Below are positions 1 through 8,779 of a DNA stretch of 53,434 nt, one piece after another. The notes beneath the pieces are model-generated. The model saw only the letters and a list, made by a program, of their open reading frames with translations. It was not told the origin of the DNA and made no database searches. A program made the position numbers and the translations under genes. Position 1 is the stretch's first letter, and the number at the start of each line of letters is the position of its first letter. The stretch comes from Empedobacter stercoris. Lineage in GTDB: Bacteria; Bacteroidota; Bacteroidia; Flavobacteriales; Weeksellaceae. The stretch covers positions 1 through 53,434 of the forward strand of contig NZ_JACXZC010000023.1 of assembly GCF_020281205.1 (NCBI RefSeq), given 5' to 3'.

Positions 1-17
1 TATGGTTATAACTTAAA

Positions 18-178
18 ACCCGCGTTAGGGATAGTAGTGGAAATCCTTTTGTTTGACGAAGGATTTTGTTTTTAGGTACCTATGATACTCCAAACAAAAG
101 ATTGCAGCGGATAGCCCGACCGAGCGTAGGAATTTTTTACTATTTAATTATAATTTTGTTAGCGAGGGAACGCCCAGA
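18..178 (+). repeat. Dispersed intergenic repeat, copy 1
   Basis: A non-coding stretch sharing ordered blocks with 9360-9442 on the other strand: CGCGTTAGGGAT, AGTGGAAATCCTTT, AAAGATTG, AGCCCG-CCGA and GGGAACGCCC. This copy is longer because AT-rich sequence separates the blocks, so it looks like a more diverged or expanded copy. The blocks keep the same order and orientation. GC content is clearly higher than in the flanks. It lies between the window edge and the B12 promoter. The 60-codon open frame over it (66-248) has no family features. Function unknown; a non-autonomous mobile repeat or a structured RNA are both possible. Confidence 0.65.
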
Positions 179-231
179 AAGAAATTTTATAGAATATATG
201 CAATTGATTTATATTTTGAATAAAAATTTAA

Positions 232-262
232 TTGTTTATTCAAAATAATAACTTTATTTTTG
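232..262 (+). promoter_or_regulatory. Promoter of the cobalamin operon
   Basis: TTG at 232-234 and TATTTTTG at 255-262 are separated by 20 bases, a full match to the Bacteroidota housekeeping pattern TTG-N(17-23)-TAnnTTTG. Transcription would start near 268, placing the whole riboswitch at the very 5' end of the leader. Seen in sequence; the consensus is established for this phylum; use in vivo is inferred. Confidence 0.65.
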
Positions 263-267
263 GTTAA

Positions 268-460
268 CATTTGGTGCGAGCGTAATAGTTCGGTAACAGG
301 GAATCAGGTGAAAATCCTGAACAGACCCGCTGCTGTAAGCTCCATATTTTTTAGAATATAAATTATCCACTGTTCTTTGTGAATGGGAAGGATTTTCTAA
401 AAAAGGAGTAAGTCAGAAGACCTACCAAAATGATATGTTAATGCTTTCGGGGACTGAAGC
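268..460 (+). promoter_or_regulatory. Cobalamin (B12) riboswitch
   Basis: The leader contains the conserved B12-box elements in order: GGTGCGAG near 273, AACAGGGAA near 295, GGTGAAAATCC near 307, ACAGACCCGCTGCTGTAA near 321, CCACTG then GGGAAGG near 368-391, and AGTCAGAAGACCTACC at 411-426. A 3' hairpin (443-447 with 456-460, loop CGGGGAC) follows and could be the kissing-loop stem. This layout matches the class I adenosylcobalamin riboswitch family (Rfam Cobalamin). It ends about 80 bases before the BtuB-like gene, so high intracellular cobalamin should repress the locus. No separate rho-independent terminator is visible before the start codon, which suggests control of translation rather than termination. 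Confidence 0.92.
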
Positions 461-540
461 GTGAAGAACAATTTTGGGATAGGTAAATACCTATGTACTT
501 ACTTCATACACTCTCGTTAGCAACAATTAATTATTGCTAA

Positions 541-2538
541 ATGAGAAATCTAAAAACTATAATTTATTGTTGCAGCTTGATTTTACTTTCATGTAATATT
601 GCCTATGCGCAAATTTTTCGTGATAGTATTTTAGAGCTTCAACAGGTTGATATTTCAACGACAAATACTAAAACTGTAGTTCCTGTTCAAGAATTAAAGG
701 GAGAGCAATTACAGGCTTTGAATAGCCATTCTGTTGCCGACGCTGTTCGTTTCTTTTCTGGTGTACAAATCAAAGATTACGGTGGGGTAGGTGGATTGAA
801 AACAATTGATGTTCGTGGAATGGGCTCTCAGCATGTTGGGGTGTTTTATGATGGTATTCAATTGGGAAATGCGCAAAACGGAATTGTAGATTTAGGAAAA
901 TTTTCGTTGGACGATATGGAAGTTATTTCTTTATACAATGGTCAAAAAAGTAATATTTTTCAATCAGCAAAAGATTATGCGTCAGCTACTGCAATTTATT
1001 TAGAAACTAAGAAGCCTATTTTTAGAGACAACAAAAGTACTAATATTACACTTCGATATAAATTAGGCTCTATTCAATTAATTAACCCTTCAACACGAAT
1101 TGAACAAAAGATTTCTGATCGTTTATCAGCAGTTTTAAGCGCTGAATATATCAAAACGAATGGAGTGTATAAATTTCGTTATCAACGAAAAAATATGGAT
1201 GGTTCTACAGCGTATGATACTGTTTTGAGACGTCGAGATGGGCAAGTTGACGCGAAACGTGTTGAATTGGGATTATTCGGAAAAGGAAATCAATCCAATT
1301 GGAATGTAAAAGGTTATTTGTTTGATTCGGATAGGGGAATACCAGCAGCAATTGTAAGAGGTCGATTTGATGGGCGCGGACAAACATTAGTTGATAAAAA
1401 TTATTTTGTTCAGGGAAAATTCGAAAAACGTTTCAAAAATTTTCAGTCCAAGATTAATGCAAAGTTTGCATACGATTTTACACATTTTACAGATACCGTT
1501 TCTACCGTAAAAAACGAAAACAAATACATTCAACGGGAGTTTTATTTTTCGTGGGCAAATCTATATTCTATTAGCGATAAGTGGGATGTGAACGTTGCAA
1601 TTGACTATCAGTTTAACAATTTAGATGCTGATTTAAAAGAATTTTCATATCCAACTCGTCACACAAATTTGATTGCTTTTGCTTCAACTTATCGTATGAA
1701 TCGTTTGAGTTTACAAGGAAGTTTATTGGGAACTTTTGTGAAAGAATCGGTCGAAAAAAATACAAGCGCACAAGATAAAACTATTTGGACACCAACGATT
1801 ATTGCAAATTACCAACCATTCAAATCACACGATTTTAACATTAGAGCATTTTATAAGCGAATTTTTAGAATGCCAACGTTCAACGATTTATATTACACGA
1901 GTATTGGTTATGCTAATCTTCGACCAGAATTTTCTACACAATATAATGTGGGATTTACCTATTCTAAATCATTTCATCGTTTCTTCAAAAATATTTCCAT
2001 TCAAGCTGATGCTTACTACAACGAAGTTACCGATAAAATTGTAGCTGTTCCTTCGGGCAGTTTGTTTCGATTTACAATGATGAATCTTGGTCAAACAAGG
2101 ATGAAAGGATTGGATATTAAACTGCGATCAACATTTAGTTTTGGTGAGATAGAGTTTTCGCCAATGTTGAACTATGGTTTTTTAGAAGCGTTAGATTATT
2201 CAAGTCCTACAAAAAGTTACTACAAAAATCAAATTCCATATACAGCCAAGCATAGCGGATCCTTTGTTTTAGGCGCTTCATACAAAACGTGGAATTTCAA
2301 TTACAGTTTTATTTATGTGGGCGAACGATACAATGTGCATCAAGATAATAATAAATATAATCGACTTAATCCTTGGTTTACAAATGATTTGGGCGTGCAT
2401 AAAGAATTTAAATTAAATCAAAATTCGTTCAAAATTTCTTTTGAATTAAACAATGTCTTGAATCAACAATACGATGTGATTTACAATTATCCAATGCCAG
2501 GGAGGCAATTCAAATTTATATTAAGCGCAAATTTATGA
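541..2538 (+). CDS. btuB: TonB-dependent cobalamin receptor, BtuB-like
   Basis: A 665-residue outer-membrane receptor. An N-terminal signal peptide ends around Ala-Tyr-Ala-Gln (residue 24). A plug domain of about residues 45-160 follows, with the typical VRGMGSQHVGVFYDGIQLGN stretch, and then a long aromatic-rich beta-barrel to the C-terminus. The length is short for SusC-type receptors and fits BtuB. There is no carboxypeptidase-like N-terminal extension. It is the first gene behind a B12 riboswitch and overlaps the next lipoprotein gene by four bases (ATGA), so it should be translationally coupled. Expected role: energy-dependent uptake of cobalamin or corrinoids across the outer membrane with the BtuG-like lidding lipoprotein. 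A cobinamide preference cannot be excluded. Confidence 0.88.
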   Translation: MRNLKTIIYCCSLILLSCNIAYAQIFRDSILELQQVDISTTNTKTVVPVQELKGEQLQALNSHSVADAVRFFSGVQIKDYGGVGGLKTIDVRGMGSQHVGVFYDGIQLGNAQNGIVDLGKFSLDDMEVISLYNGQKSNIFQSAKDYASATAIYLETKKPIFRDNKSTNITLRYKLGSIQLINPSTRIEQKISDRLSAVLSAEYIKTNGVYKFRYQRKNMDGSTAYDTVLRRRDGQVDAKRVELGLFGKGNQSNWNVKGYLFDSDRGIPAAIVRGRFDGRGQTLVDKNYFVQGKFEKRFKNFQSKINAKFAYDFTHFTDTVSTVKNENKYIQREFYFSWANLYSISDKWDVNVAIDYQFNNLDADLKEFSYPTRHTNLIAFASTYRMNRLSLQGSLLGTFVKESVEKNTSAQDKTIWTPTIIANYQPFKSHDFNIRAFYKRIFRMPTFNDLYYTSIGYANLRPEFSTQYNVGFTYSKSFHRFFKNISIQADAYYNEVTDKIVAVPSGSLFRFTMMNLGQTRMKGLDIKLRSTFSFGEIEFSPMLNYGFLEALDYSSPTKSYYKNQIPYTAKHSGSFVLGASYKTWNFNYSFIYVGERYNVHQDNNKYNRLNPWFTNDLGVHKEFKLNQNSFKISFELNNVLNQQYDVIYNYPMPGRQFKFILSANL

Positions 2539-3671
2539 GATATTTTAAACAATTATTCGTCTGTTTATTAACAGCAACCACTTTTTATGCATGTCAGCAA
2601 GATACGTATTTAATCGAAAGTGAAGTAGATGGTGTAACAACTCCAGAAGAAACAGATGTGGCTGGATTTTATTTACTGAACGAAGGAAATATGGGAAGCA
2701 ATATGGCGACAATAGATTATATGGATTTTAAAACAGGTGTGTATAATCGAAACATTTATGCTTCAGCAAACCCTGAAGTAGTAAAAGAATTGGGCGATGT
2801 TGGAAATGATATTAAGATTTATGGTAACAAGCTATATGCGGTAATCAATGTGTCCAATTTTATCGAAGTAATGGATGTTAAAACTGCGAAGCATTTAGGA
2901 ACAATTCCTTTAGAGAATGGTCGATACATCACATTTGCAAATGGAAAGGCGTATGCTACTTCGTATGCAGGTCCTGTCACGCTTGACCCGAAAGCACCTT
3001 TAGGAAAAGTAGTAGAGATTGATACGATTAATTTGTCTGTGACAAGAGAGGCCGTTGTTGGGTATCAACCAGATGAATTGGAAGTGGTTGGAAATAATTT
3101 ATATGTTGCAAATTCTGGTGGGTATAGAGTTCCAGATTATGATAAAACAATTTCGGTGATTGACTTATCAACATTTAAAGAAACAAAAAAAATAGATGTT
3201 GAAGTAAATCTTCATCGAATAAAGAAAGATTCTGAAGGAGATTTGTATGTTACTTCTCGTGGGAATTATAAAGATATTTCATCTAATCTTTTTGTGATTG
3301 ATAGTAAGACACATCAAATCAAAAAGAAATTTGATATTCCAGTTTCTAACTTTACGATTGATGATGACAAGCTGTATTATTATTCGAATGAATTTAGCTA
3401 CACCACTTTCGAATACACCAAATCTTATGGTGTAATTGATACCAAAACAGAACAAGTTATCAACAATACATTGGTGAATGATCCTGTGATTAACACTATC
3501 GAAACACCTTATGGAATCGCCATAAATCCAAAGACAAAAGACATTTTTATTACCGATGTTGGAAACTATGTTTCGATGGGTTATGTGTATTGTTTTGATA
3601 AAAATGGAGTCTTTAAATGGAAAACTGGAGCCGGAAATATTCCCGCTCATTTTGCTTTTGTTTACAAATAA
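2535..3671 (+). CDS. BtuG-like cobalamin-binding surface lipoprotein (YncE/DUF5074 beta-propeller)
   Basis: A 378-residue lipoprotein: hydrophobic N-terminus then Cys20 (FYACQQD). The mature part has repeated blade-like segments, for example GFYLLNEGNMGSN, NKLYAVINVSNFIEVMD, NNLYVANSGGY and EGDLYVTSRGN, typical of seven-bladed YncE/DUF5074 propellers. In Bacteroides, BtuG proteins of this type bind B12 tightly on the cell surface and form a stable complex with BtuB. The gene overlaps the receptor gene by four bases and lies in the same riboswitch-controlled unit, supporting the same role. The acidic residues after the lipid Cys are Gln-Gln-Asp, compatible with surface export. Binding itself is inferred. 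Confidence 0.82.
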   Translation: MRYFKQLFVCLLTATTFYACQQDTYLIESEVDGVTTPEETDVAGFYLLNEGNMGSNMATIDYMDFKTGVYNRNIYASANPEVVKELGDVGNDIKIYGNKLYAVINVSNFIEVMDVKTAKHLGTIPLENGRYITFANGKAYATSYAGPVTLDPKAPLGKVVEIDTINLSVTREAVVGYQPDELEVVGNNLYVANSGGYRVPDYDKTISVIDLSTFKETKKIDVEVNLHRIKKDSEGDLYVTSRGNYKDISSNLFVIDSKTHQIKKKFDIPVSNFTIDDDKLYYYSNEFSYTTFEYTKSYGVIDTKTEQVINNTLVNDPVINTIETPYGIAINPKTKDIFITDVGNYVSMGYVYCFDKNGVFKWKTGAGNIPAHFAFVYK

Positions 3672-3680
3672 AATTTACAT

Positions 3681-4820
3681 ATGAATTATTCAAAAATCTT
3701 ATTAACTGCACTTAGTTTTGCTTTAATACAAAGCTGTAGTGATGATGAAAATATTATCTCGGTTAATCCTGATAACGCTACTTTACAATCTTCTTATGAA
3801 GCAACTCGATTAAAAATCATTCCAATTGAACCAACAATTTCTGGTTTAGCAAATGCAACCTATACATGGAAATTAGGGAATGAAATTATCGGAAATGAAA
3901 AAACATTAGGTTTTGTTTCGGATAAAGTAGGTGCTTATGATTTGACATTAGAAATAAAATCGTTAACCGATATTAAAACGTTACAAACTAAAATTAATGT
4001 CCAACAAGAAACAACGACATACACTAAATATATCGCACAAGTTTTTGATTATTTGCCATCAATTGGACAGTTTGTAAACAAACTTCCAACTTTTGTAGAT
4101 GGAGATAAGCAAGCTGAAATGACAGCTAAAGCAGGAAAAGAGTTGATAGGAAAAGAAGGCGGAATGATTACTTTAGGTGGATTTGGTGGCTATGTTGTTT
4201 TTGGTTTTGATCATACAATTATGAATCACGCGAATAAACGCGATTTCAAAGTTTTAGGAAATGGTTTTGCAGGATCTTCTGAACCAGGAATTATCATGGT
4301 TGCTTATGATAAAAACAAAAATGGAAAACCAGATGAAGATGAATGGTACGAAATTGCAGGAAGCGAGTATAAAAATCCGAACACGATCAAAAATTATTCG
4401 ATTGTTTTCCAAAAACCAACTGTTGAAGATGTAGTTCCAAATCCTGAATATATAAAATGGACCGATAATCAAGGAAATTCAGGGTTTAAAACCAAAAATA
4501 TTTATCATAAACAATCCTATTATCCATTATGGTATAAGCAAAATGAACTGAAATTTTCGGGAACACTTTTACCTAATAATTATACCGAAAACAATGGAAT
4601 TTGGACAGGAAAACAATATGCATATGGTTATGCAGATAATGCTCAAAATGATTCGGAGGATTCAAACATTGACATTGATTGGGCTGTCGATAAAAATGGA
4701 AACCCTGTCAAATTAATGGGAATAGATTTTATCAAAATTTACACAGGAACTAATCAGGAAGCGGGGTGGTTAGGCGAAATCTCGACTGAAGTAACTGGAG
4801 CTTACGATTTACATTTATAA
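3681..4820 (+). CDS. Surface lipoprotein with PKD-like domain in the B12 locus
   Basis: A 379-residue lipoprotein with signal sequence and Cys19 (QSCSDDEN, a surface-export-like acidic stretch). Residues of about 30-110 look like a PKD/Ig-like domain (TYTWKLGNEIIGNEKTLGF, ending in a short beta-rich segment). The C-terminal 250 residues form a second domain with a calcium-loop-like DKNKNGKPDEDE near residue 210. Proteins of this architecture often sit beside BtuB/BtuG pairs in Bacteroidota. It may be the functional analogue of BtuH-type accessory binders, but I cannot assign that family from sequence alone. It starts nine bases after the propeller gene, so it is almost certainly in the same operon. 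Confidence 0.7.
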   Translation: MNYSKILLTALSFALIQSCSDDENIISVNPDNATLQSSYEATRLKIIPIEPTISGLANATYTWKLGNEIIGNEKTLGFVSDKVGAYDLTLEIKSLTDIKTLQTKINVQQETTTYTKYIAQVFDYLPSIGQFVNKLPTFVDGDKQAEMTAKAGKELIGKEGGMITLGGFGGYVVFGFDHTIMNHANKRDFKVLGNGFAGSSEPGIIMVAYDKNKNGKPDEDEWYEIAGSEYKNPNTIKNYSIVFQKPTVEDVVPNPEYIKWTDNQGNSGFKTKNIYHKQSYYPLWYKQNELKFSGTLLPNNYTENNGIWTGKQYAYGYADNAQNDSEDSNIDIDWAVDKNGNPVKLMGIDFIKIYTGTNQEAGWLGEISTEVTGAYDLHL

Positions 4821-4843
4821 CATAACATTTTTAAATATTTTTC

Positions 4844-4880
4844 ATCCGAAGCCATGAATCAATTGATAATGGTTTCGGAT
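4844..4880 (+). other. Strong hairpin between B12-locus genes
   Basis: A 12-base-pair stem, ATCCGAAGCCAT at 4844-4855 with ATGGTTTCGGAT at 4869-4880 (one G-U pair), and a 13-base loop. No T-tract follows, so it is not a normal terminator. It lies 16 bases before the next start codon. It may act as an mRNA-processing or stability element setting the level of the last gene relative to the first three. Confidence 0.55.
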
Positions 4881-4896
4881 ATCTTATAAACAACAC

Positions 4897-6471
4897 ATGA
4901 AAAAACTTTTACTTTCAATTATTTCGATCGTAGCAATACAAACAAGTTTTGCACAAACAAAGGAATACACAAACGGTGTTTTTATCTTGAACGAAGATTG
5001 GTTTGGTCATTCAAATGGAACAATCAATTTTTTGAATCAAGATCATACAGTTGATTATAACATTTACAAAACGGCTAATCCAAACGAAGAATTAGGTGTC
5101 ACGCCTCCTTTTGCAACAATTTATGGTGACAATTTTTATATTGTTTCAAAACAAGGAAAGCGTTTGGTTGTCGCAGATGCTAAAAATTTAGAACAAAAAG
5201 CGAGCTTTACTAACATTGGTGGAGATGGAAGAAGTTTTGTGGGTGTAGATACTAAAACAGGATATATTGGAACTACGAGCGGACTATATTTATTTGATAT
5301 AGAAAACATGGTGCAAGGAGCATTAATCGAAGGTACTGATAAAGTTGGTGCGTTGGCGAATATGATTCGTACATCGACTTATGTTTTTGCTGTTACTCAA
5401 AAAGGTGGAATCTTAGTTATCGATCCTAAAACGCATACAATAAAGCAAACGATAGCAGGAAATTTTATTTCTGTTGTGCAAACAAAAGATGGGAATGTTT
5501 GGGGAGCTTTGGCGAATAAGTTAGTTAAAATAGACCCTGTTAGTTTAGCAACATCCGAAGTTGCGATTCCTACGAAAACCATCCCAAACACATGGGGAGC
5601 GTGGAACGCAGGTAGTTTTAGTGCTTCATCCCAAGAGAATGCAATTTACTTTTTCCCTGGTGCTGGTTGGTCTATTAGTCCAACAATGGTGAAATATGAT
5701 GTGGATAAAAACGAGTTTAACGAAAATTTTGCTACGATTCCTGGTCAAGATGAACAATATAAACAAGCTATTTATGGAGCAGGTTTACGTGTTGATCCTG
5801 TTACAGATGAGTTAATTGTAACAACAACAGAAAGTGGTTTTGGAAGTCATTATCAAAAAAACTGGATTCACAAATTTGACAACAAAGGAAATTTAACTAA
5901 TACAATTCAATTAGAAGATTATTATTGGTTTCAATCATTGCCCGTTTTTCCAGATAACGCTGCACCGAAGATAAATGAGTTAGAAACAACATATCACATC
6001 AATTCTCCAACAGTAATTGACTTAAAGGATAAAGTTTCCGATGAAGATAATTTGGCAATTGCAATTGTTAAAGATTTAGAAATTCTCGAAAATGATAATG
6101 TGGCGGAAATTTCTATCAATGAAAAAGATGAGTTAGTCATCAATCCTTTAAAAAACGGAACAGCTAAAATTAAACTTTCTTTTAATTCGAATGGAAAAGT
6201 AGTCGCACAAACGATTTCAATTTCAACAGCTGTTTTAGGAACAAATGATTTGACGAAATCATTGATAAATGTTTACCCAAATCCTGTGAATAATATCTTG
6301 TTCATCGAAACAAAAGAAGAATCTAAGGCAGAAATCTTTGCACTTACAGGAACTAAAATTACGAAGAAAACACTTCAAAAAGGGAAGAATCAATTGGATG
6401 TTTCTTCTTTATTGAAAGGTGTTTATATCATAAAAGTTAACAACTCTACTTTCAAAGTAATCAAAAAGTAG
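4897..6471 (+). CDS. Secreted DUF5074/YncE-like beta-propeller with type IX secretion sorting tail
   Basis: A 524-residue protein with a cleavable signal peptide (ending SFAQ, about residue 20) and no lipobox. Residues of about 25-350 repeat the propeller pattern of the BtuG-like lipoprotein upstream (compare GVFILNEDWFGHSNGTINF with GFYLLNEGNMGSN). Residues of about 360-440 are a linker or Ig-like region. The last 75 residues are a type A type IX sorting domain (VYPNPVNN..., ending GVYIIKVNNSTFKVIKK). It closes the B12 operon, before a terminator at 6494. Likely a second cobalamin-binding propeller exported by the Por/type IX route. Ligand is inferred from context only. Confidence 0.78.
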   Translation: MKKLLLSIISIVAIQTSFAQTKEYTNGVFILNEDWFGHSNGTINFLNQDHTVDYNIYKTANPNEELGVTPPFATIYGDNFYIVSKQGKRLVVADAKNLEQKASFTNIGGDGRSFVGVDTKTGYIGTTSGLYLFDIENMVQGALIEGTDKVGALANMIRTSTYVFAVTQKGGILVIDPKTHTIKQTIAGNFISVVQTKDGNVWGALANKLVKIDPVSLATSEVAIPTKTIPNTWGAWNAGSFSASSQENAIYFFPGAGWSISPTMVKYDVDKNEFNENFATIPGQDEQYKQAIYGAGLRVDPVTDELIVTTTESGFGSHYQKNWIHKFDNKGNLTNTIQLEDYYWFQSLPVFPDNAAPKINELETTYHINSPTVIDLKDKVSDEDNLAIAIVKDLEILENDNVAEISINEKDELVINPLKNGTAKIKLSFNSNGKVVAQTISISTAVLGTNDLTKSLINVYPNPVNNILFIETKEESKAEIFALTGTKITKKTLQKGKNQLDVSSLLKGVYIIKVNNSTFKVIKK

Positions 6472-6493
6472 TGTGTTATTTATTTGTGGAAAG

Positions 6494-6520
6494 AAGGTTG
6501 AGCAAGGCTCAACCTTTTTT
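6494..6520 (+). terminator. Rho-independent terminator of the B12 operon
   Basis: AGGTTGAGC-AA-GGCTCAACCT stem followed directly by a T-run. It lies between convergent genes ending at 6471 and 6523. Confidence 0.85.
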
Positions 6521-6522
6521 GT

Positions 6523-7464
6523 TTAATAATAATTAATTGTGCGTTTTACATTATATTTTAATTCACCATCTGTTGAAATAGAAGCTTTTATCCAATTATT
6601 TTTCGAATCATATTCATACGAAACTTGATACGATGTTAAGAAGTTTTGTCCATTTCGAAATGATTGTTTCTTGAAGTTGACAATCTCATTTTTCGAATCA
6701 AAATCAGCCTGATAAACCAACATTTTATTGTGATCAAATGATTGTAGTTTTGAAATATTTCCATGATCAAAAAACATTATTTTGCTTGAGTTTCCAGCAA
6801 CTTCTTCCTGAAAAACAGCTGTGTCTTTGTCGTAGATATAGTATATTTTTCGCCCTTTTTTTCCATCAAAAGAAGTCATCTCCTCCAACACCAGTTGCCC
6901 TTTTTTATTATAAGTCAAATTGTTTTCAGAAATCGTAGCACCTTCTACTTTTGTTGTGATTTTATCTAACCTATTCGAATAATTAAAAACTGTTTCATAA
7001 CTTGATTTAGATGTTTTTCCTTCATTTTTTTCAATCAAATTTATCAAGCGATTTTTATGGTCATAAACAAATGTTTTGTCTGCTGCAATTCGTTTTGGAT
7101 CTTCATTATTGTTAATAACTGTATTCGTTTGTTTATCAATTAAATTCGAGTTATTGTAGTCGTTATTAACATAGTTATAAACAGCTAATTTCCCTCGATA
7201 ATCCAAATAATTGGTCCGTTTTTTTAACAAACCTTTCGAATTAAATTCTAACGAAATCTGATTATAAAATTCATTTTCCAAAAATGGTAAAGTAGTCGAA
7301 TTTCCGTTCGCATCTGTAGCTGTTGAAACAACTTTTTCAACCTTTCCTTTTAGATTAAAATCAGCTAAAGTCGTTTTAACTTCATAGTCATTCGTCGAAA
7401 TTTTTTGAGCAAAATTGACTTGTGATAAAACTAAACAAAGAGTTGTTAAAATTAATTTTTTCAT
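6523..7464 (-). CDS. Secreted hypothetical protein with YD/RHS-like strand repeats
   Basis: A 313-residue protein with a signal peptide (MKKLILTTLCLVLSQVNFAQ). I do not recognise a named family. The body carries several loosely repeated strand units such as YDHKNRLINLIEK, YNKKGQLVLEEM, DSKNEIVNFKK and YDSKNNWIKASI, which resemble the YD-like repeats of small periplasmic or secreted Bacteroidota proteins. There is no lipobox and no sorting tail, so a periplasmic location is likely. It is transcribed alone, converging on the B12 operon. Confidence 0.6.
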   Translation of the reverse strand: MKKLILTTLCLVLSQVNFAQKISTNDYEVKTTLADFNLKGKVEKVVSTATDANGNSTTLPFLENEFYNQISLEFNSKGLLKKRTNYLDYRGKLAVYNYVNNDYNNSNLIDKQTNTVINNNEDPKRIAADKTFVYDHKNRLINLIEKNEGKTSKSSYETVFNYSNRLDKITTKVEGATISENNLTYNKKGQLVLEEMTSFDGKKGRKIYYIYDKDTAVFQEEVAGNSSKIMFFDHGNISKLQSFDHNKMLVYQADFDSKNEIVNFKKQSFRNGQNFLTSYQVSYEYDSKNNWIKASISTDGELKYNVKRTINYY

Positions 7465-7631
7465 ATAAAATGGTTTGCCAAGGAAGTTTGTTAATACCCA
7501 ACATTTATCTTTAATAAAGATACATATTTTTGAAAATGTTATTTTTTTTGTTAAAGTGTTGGTTATTAATTGTTGTTGAGAAATTTATAGATATCTTAAT
7601 AGAATAATAAACATTTATAAAAATAATATTT

Positions 7632-8708
7632 ATGAGTATTAAAGAACAACTTTTAACGCTAGCAACAGAAAAAAACTCTCCTTGTATTACGATTGCATTC
7701 AATACACATCGTACGAGCCCAGACAACCAACAAGACGCAATCAAACTAAAAAATTTAGCGAAAGAAGCGGAAGATAGATTATTGGAAATTCACTCCAAAC
7801 GAGAAATTCCAGATATATTAGAAAAATTAGAAAATATAGCTGAAGAATTAGAAGTACATAAGAATTTAGAAAGTTTACACATTTATATTTCAAAGGACAC
7901 GTTCGAATTTATACGTACTGATATTCCAATAACTCATGAAGGTGTTTGGATTGATGAAACGTTTCATATCAGACCTCTTATTAAAGTTATGAATCGTGTT
8001 ACTGAATATTTGGTGCTGTACCTAACAAAAAAAGGGGTACACTTGTATCAAGCCATCAATGATTCGATTGTTCAAGAAATTGAAAATGATGATTTTCCAT
8101 TTACAGAAAATAACTATAACCTAAGTAGTTTATTTAGCAAAACAGACGAGCAGAAAAACAAAATCAAAGACTTCTTTAATCAGATAGATAAATCAGTTCA
8201 GCGTGTAAACCCGGAAGGTAATTTACGTTGCTTGGTCATTTCTACGGATGATAATTATGGTGAATTTATTGCCGAAGCAGATACGCCTAGTATATACTTA
8301 GGAAATATTTCTACCGATTTTAATTCACCAACGCAACAAAACGACTACATGGAAATTGCAGGTGAATTTATTAAAAATTATCAACACCAAAATCGAAAAA
8401 AATCGATCGAAGAAATGAGTGAAGCCGTAAGTAAAGGGCAAGTCTTAACAGATTTACAAGAAATTTATCAAGCTGCTATTGATGGTCGAGGAGATTTGTT
8501 AATTGTGCACCAAGATTACCAACAGCCAGTTCGTATGAAGGACGATCGTACATTTGAAATTGTTTCCGACGCTACAGAACCAGGTGTTTTGGACGATGTC
8601 GTAAGTACTATTGCATGGGAAGTGATTGCAAAAAAAGGGAATACAATTTTTACTAGTCAAGAGGAAATAAAAGAACTAGGTAATATTGTTTTGAAAACGA
8701 GGTATTAA
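7632..8708 (+). CDS. baeRF3-like protein (bacterial archaeo-eukaryotic release factor family)
   Basis: A 358-residue cytosolic protein with no signal peptide. The overall pattern resembles the bacterial homologues of archaeal/eukaryotic release factor 1. The N-terminal half has alternating strands and helices (CITIAFNTHRTSPDN near residue 19, then LHIYISKDTFEFIRT). A later ribosomal L7Ae/eRF1-domain-3-like portion contains LQEIYQAAIDGRGDLLIVHQDY around residue 280. The GGQ tripeptide of true release factors is absent. Families of this kind are proposed to act in ribosome rescue or stress, but their role is unproven. The gene is a monocistron ending in a perfect terminator hairpin. Confidence 0.6.
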   Translation: MSIKEQLLTLATEKNSPCITIAFNTHRTSPDNQQDAIKLKNLAKEAEDRLLEIHSKREIPDILEKLENIAEELEVHKNLESLHIYISKDTFEFIRTDIPITHEGVWIDETFHIRPLIKVMNRVTEYLVLYLTKKGVHLYQAINDSIVQEIENDDFPFTENNYNLSSLFSKTDEQKNKIKDFFNQIDKSVQRVNPEGNLRCLVISTDDNYGEFIAEADTPSIYLGNISTDFNSPTQQNDYMEIAGEFIKNYQHQNRKKSIEEMSEAVSKGQVLTDLQEIYQAAIDGRGDLLIVHQDYQQPVRMKDDRTFEIVSDATEPGVLDDVVSTIAWEVIAKKGNTIFTSQEEIKELGNIVLKTRY

Positions 8709-8730
8709 TTCTTTGCGCTAAAATTTATTC

Positions 8731-8779
8731 TCCATCTTAATTGTTATTTTTTGTTAAATAACAATTAAGATGGAATTTT
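8731..8779 (+). terminator. Terminator after the baeRF3-like gene
   Basis: A perfect 19-bp inverted repeat (8731-8749 with 8756-8774; TCCATCTTAATTGTTATTT arm) with a 6-base loop, then ATTTTT. It separates convergent genes. Confidence 0.8.

Noticed and set aside
66-248. 60-codon open frame at the window start
   Set aside because: Lies over the dispersed repeat and the B12 promoter; no protein-like features.
7511-7744. 77-codon minus frame upstream of the baeRF3-like gene
   Set aside because: Overlaps the start of a clearly real gene on the other strand and has no homology-like motif.
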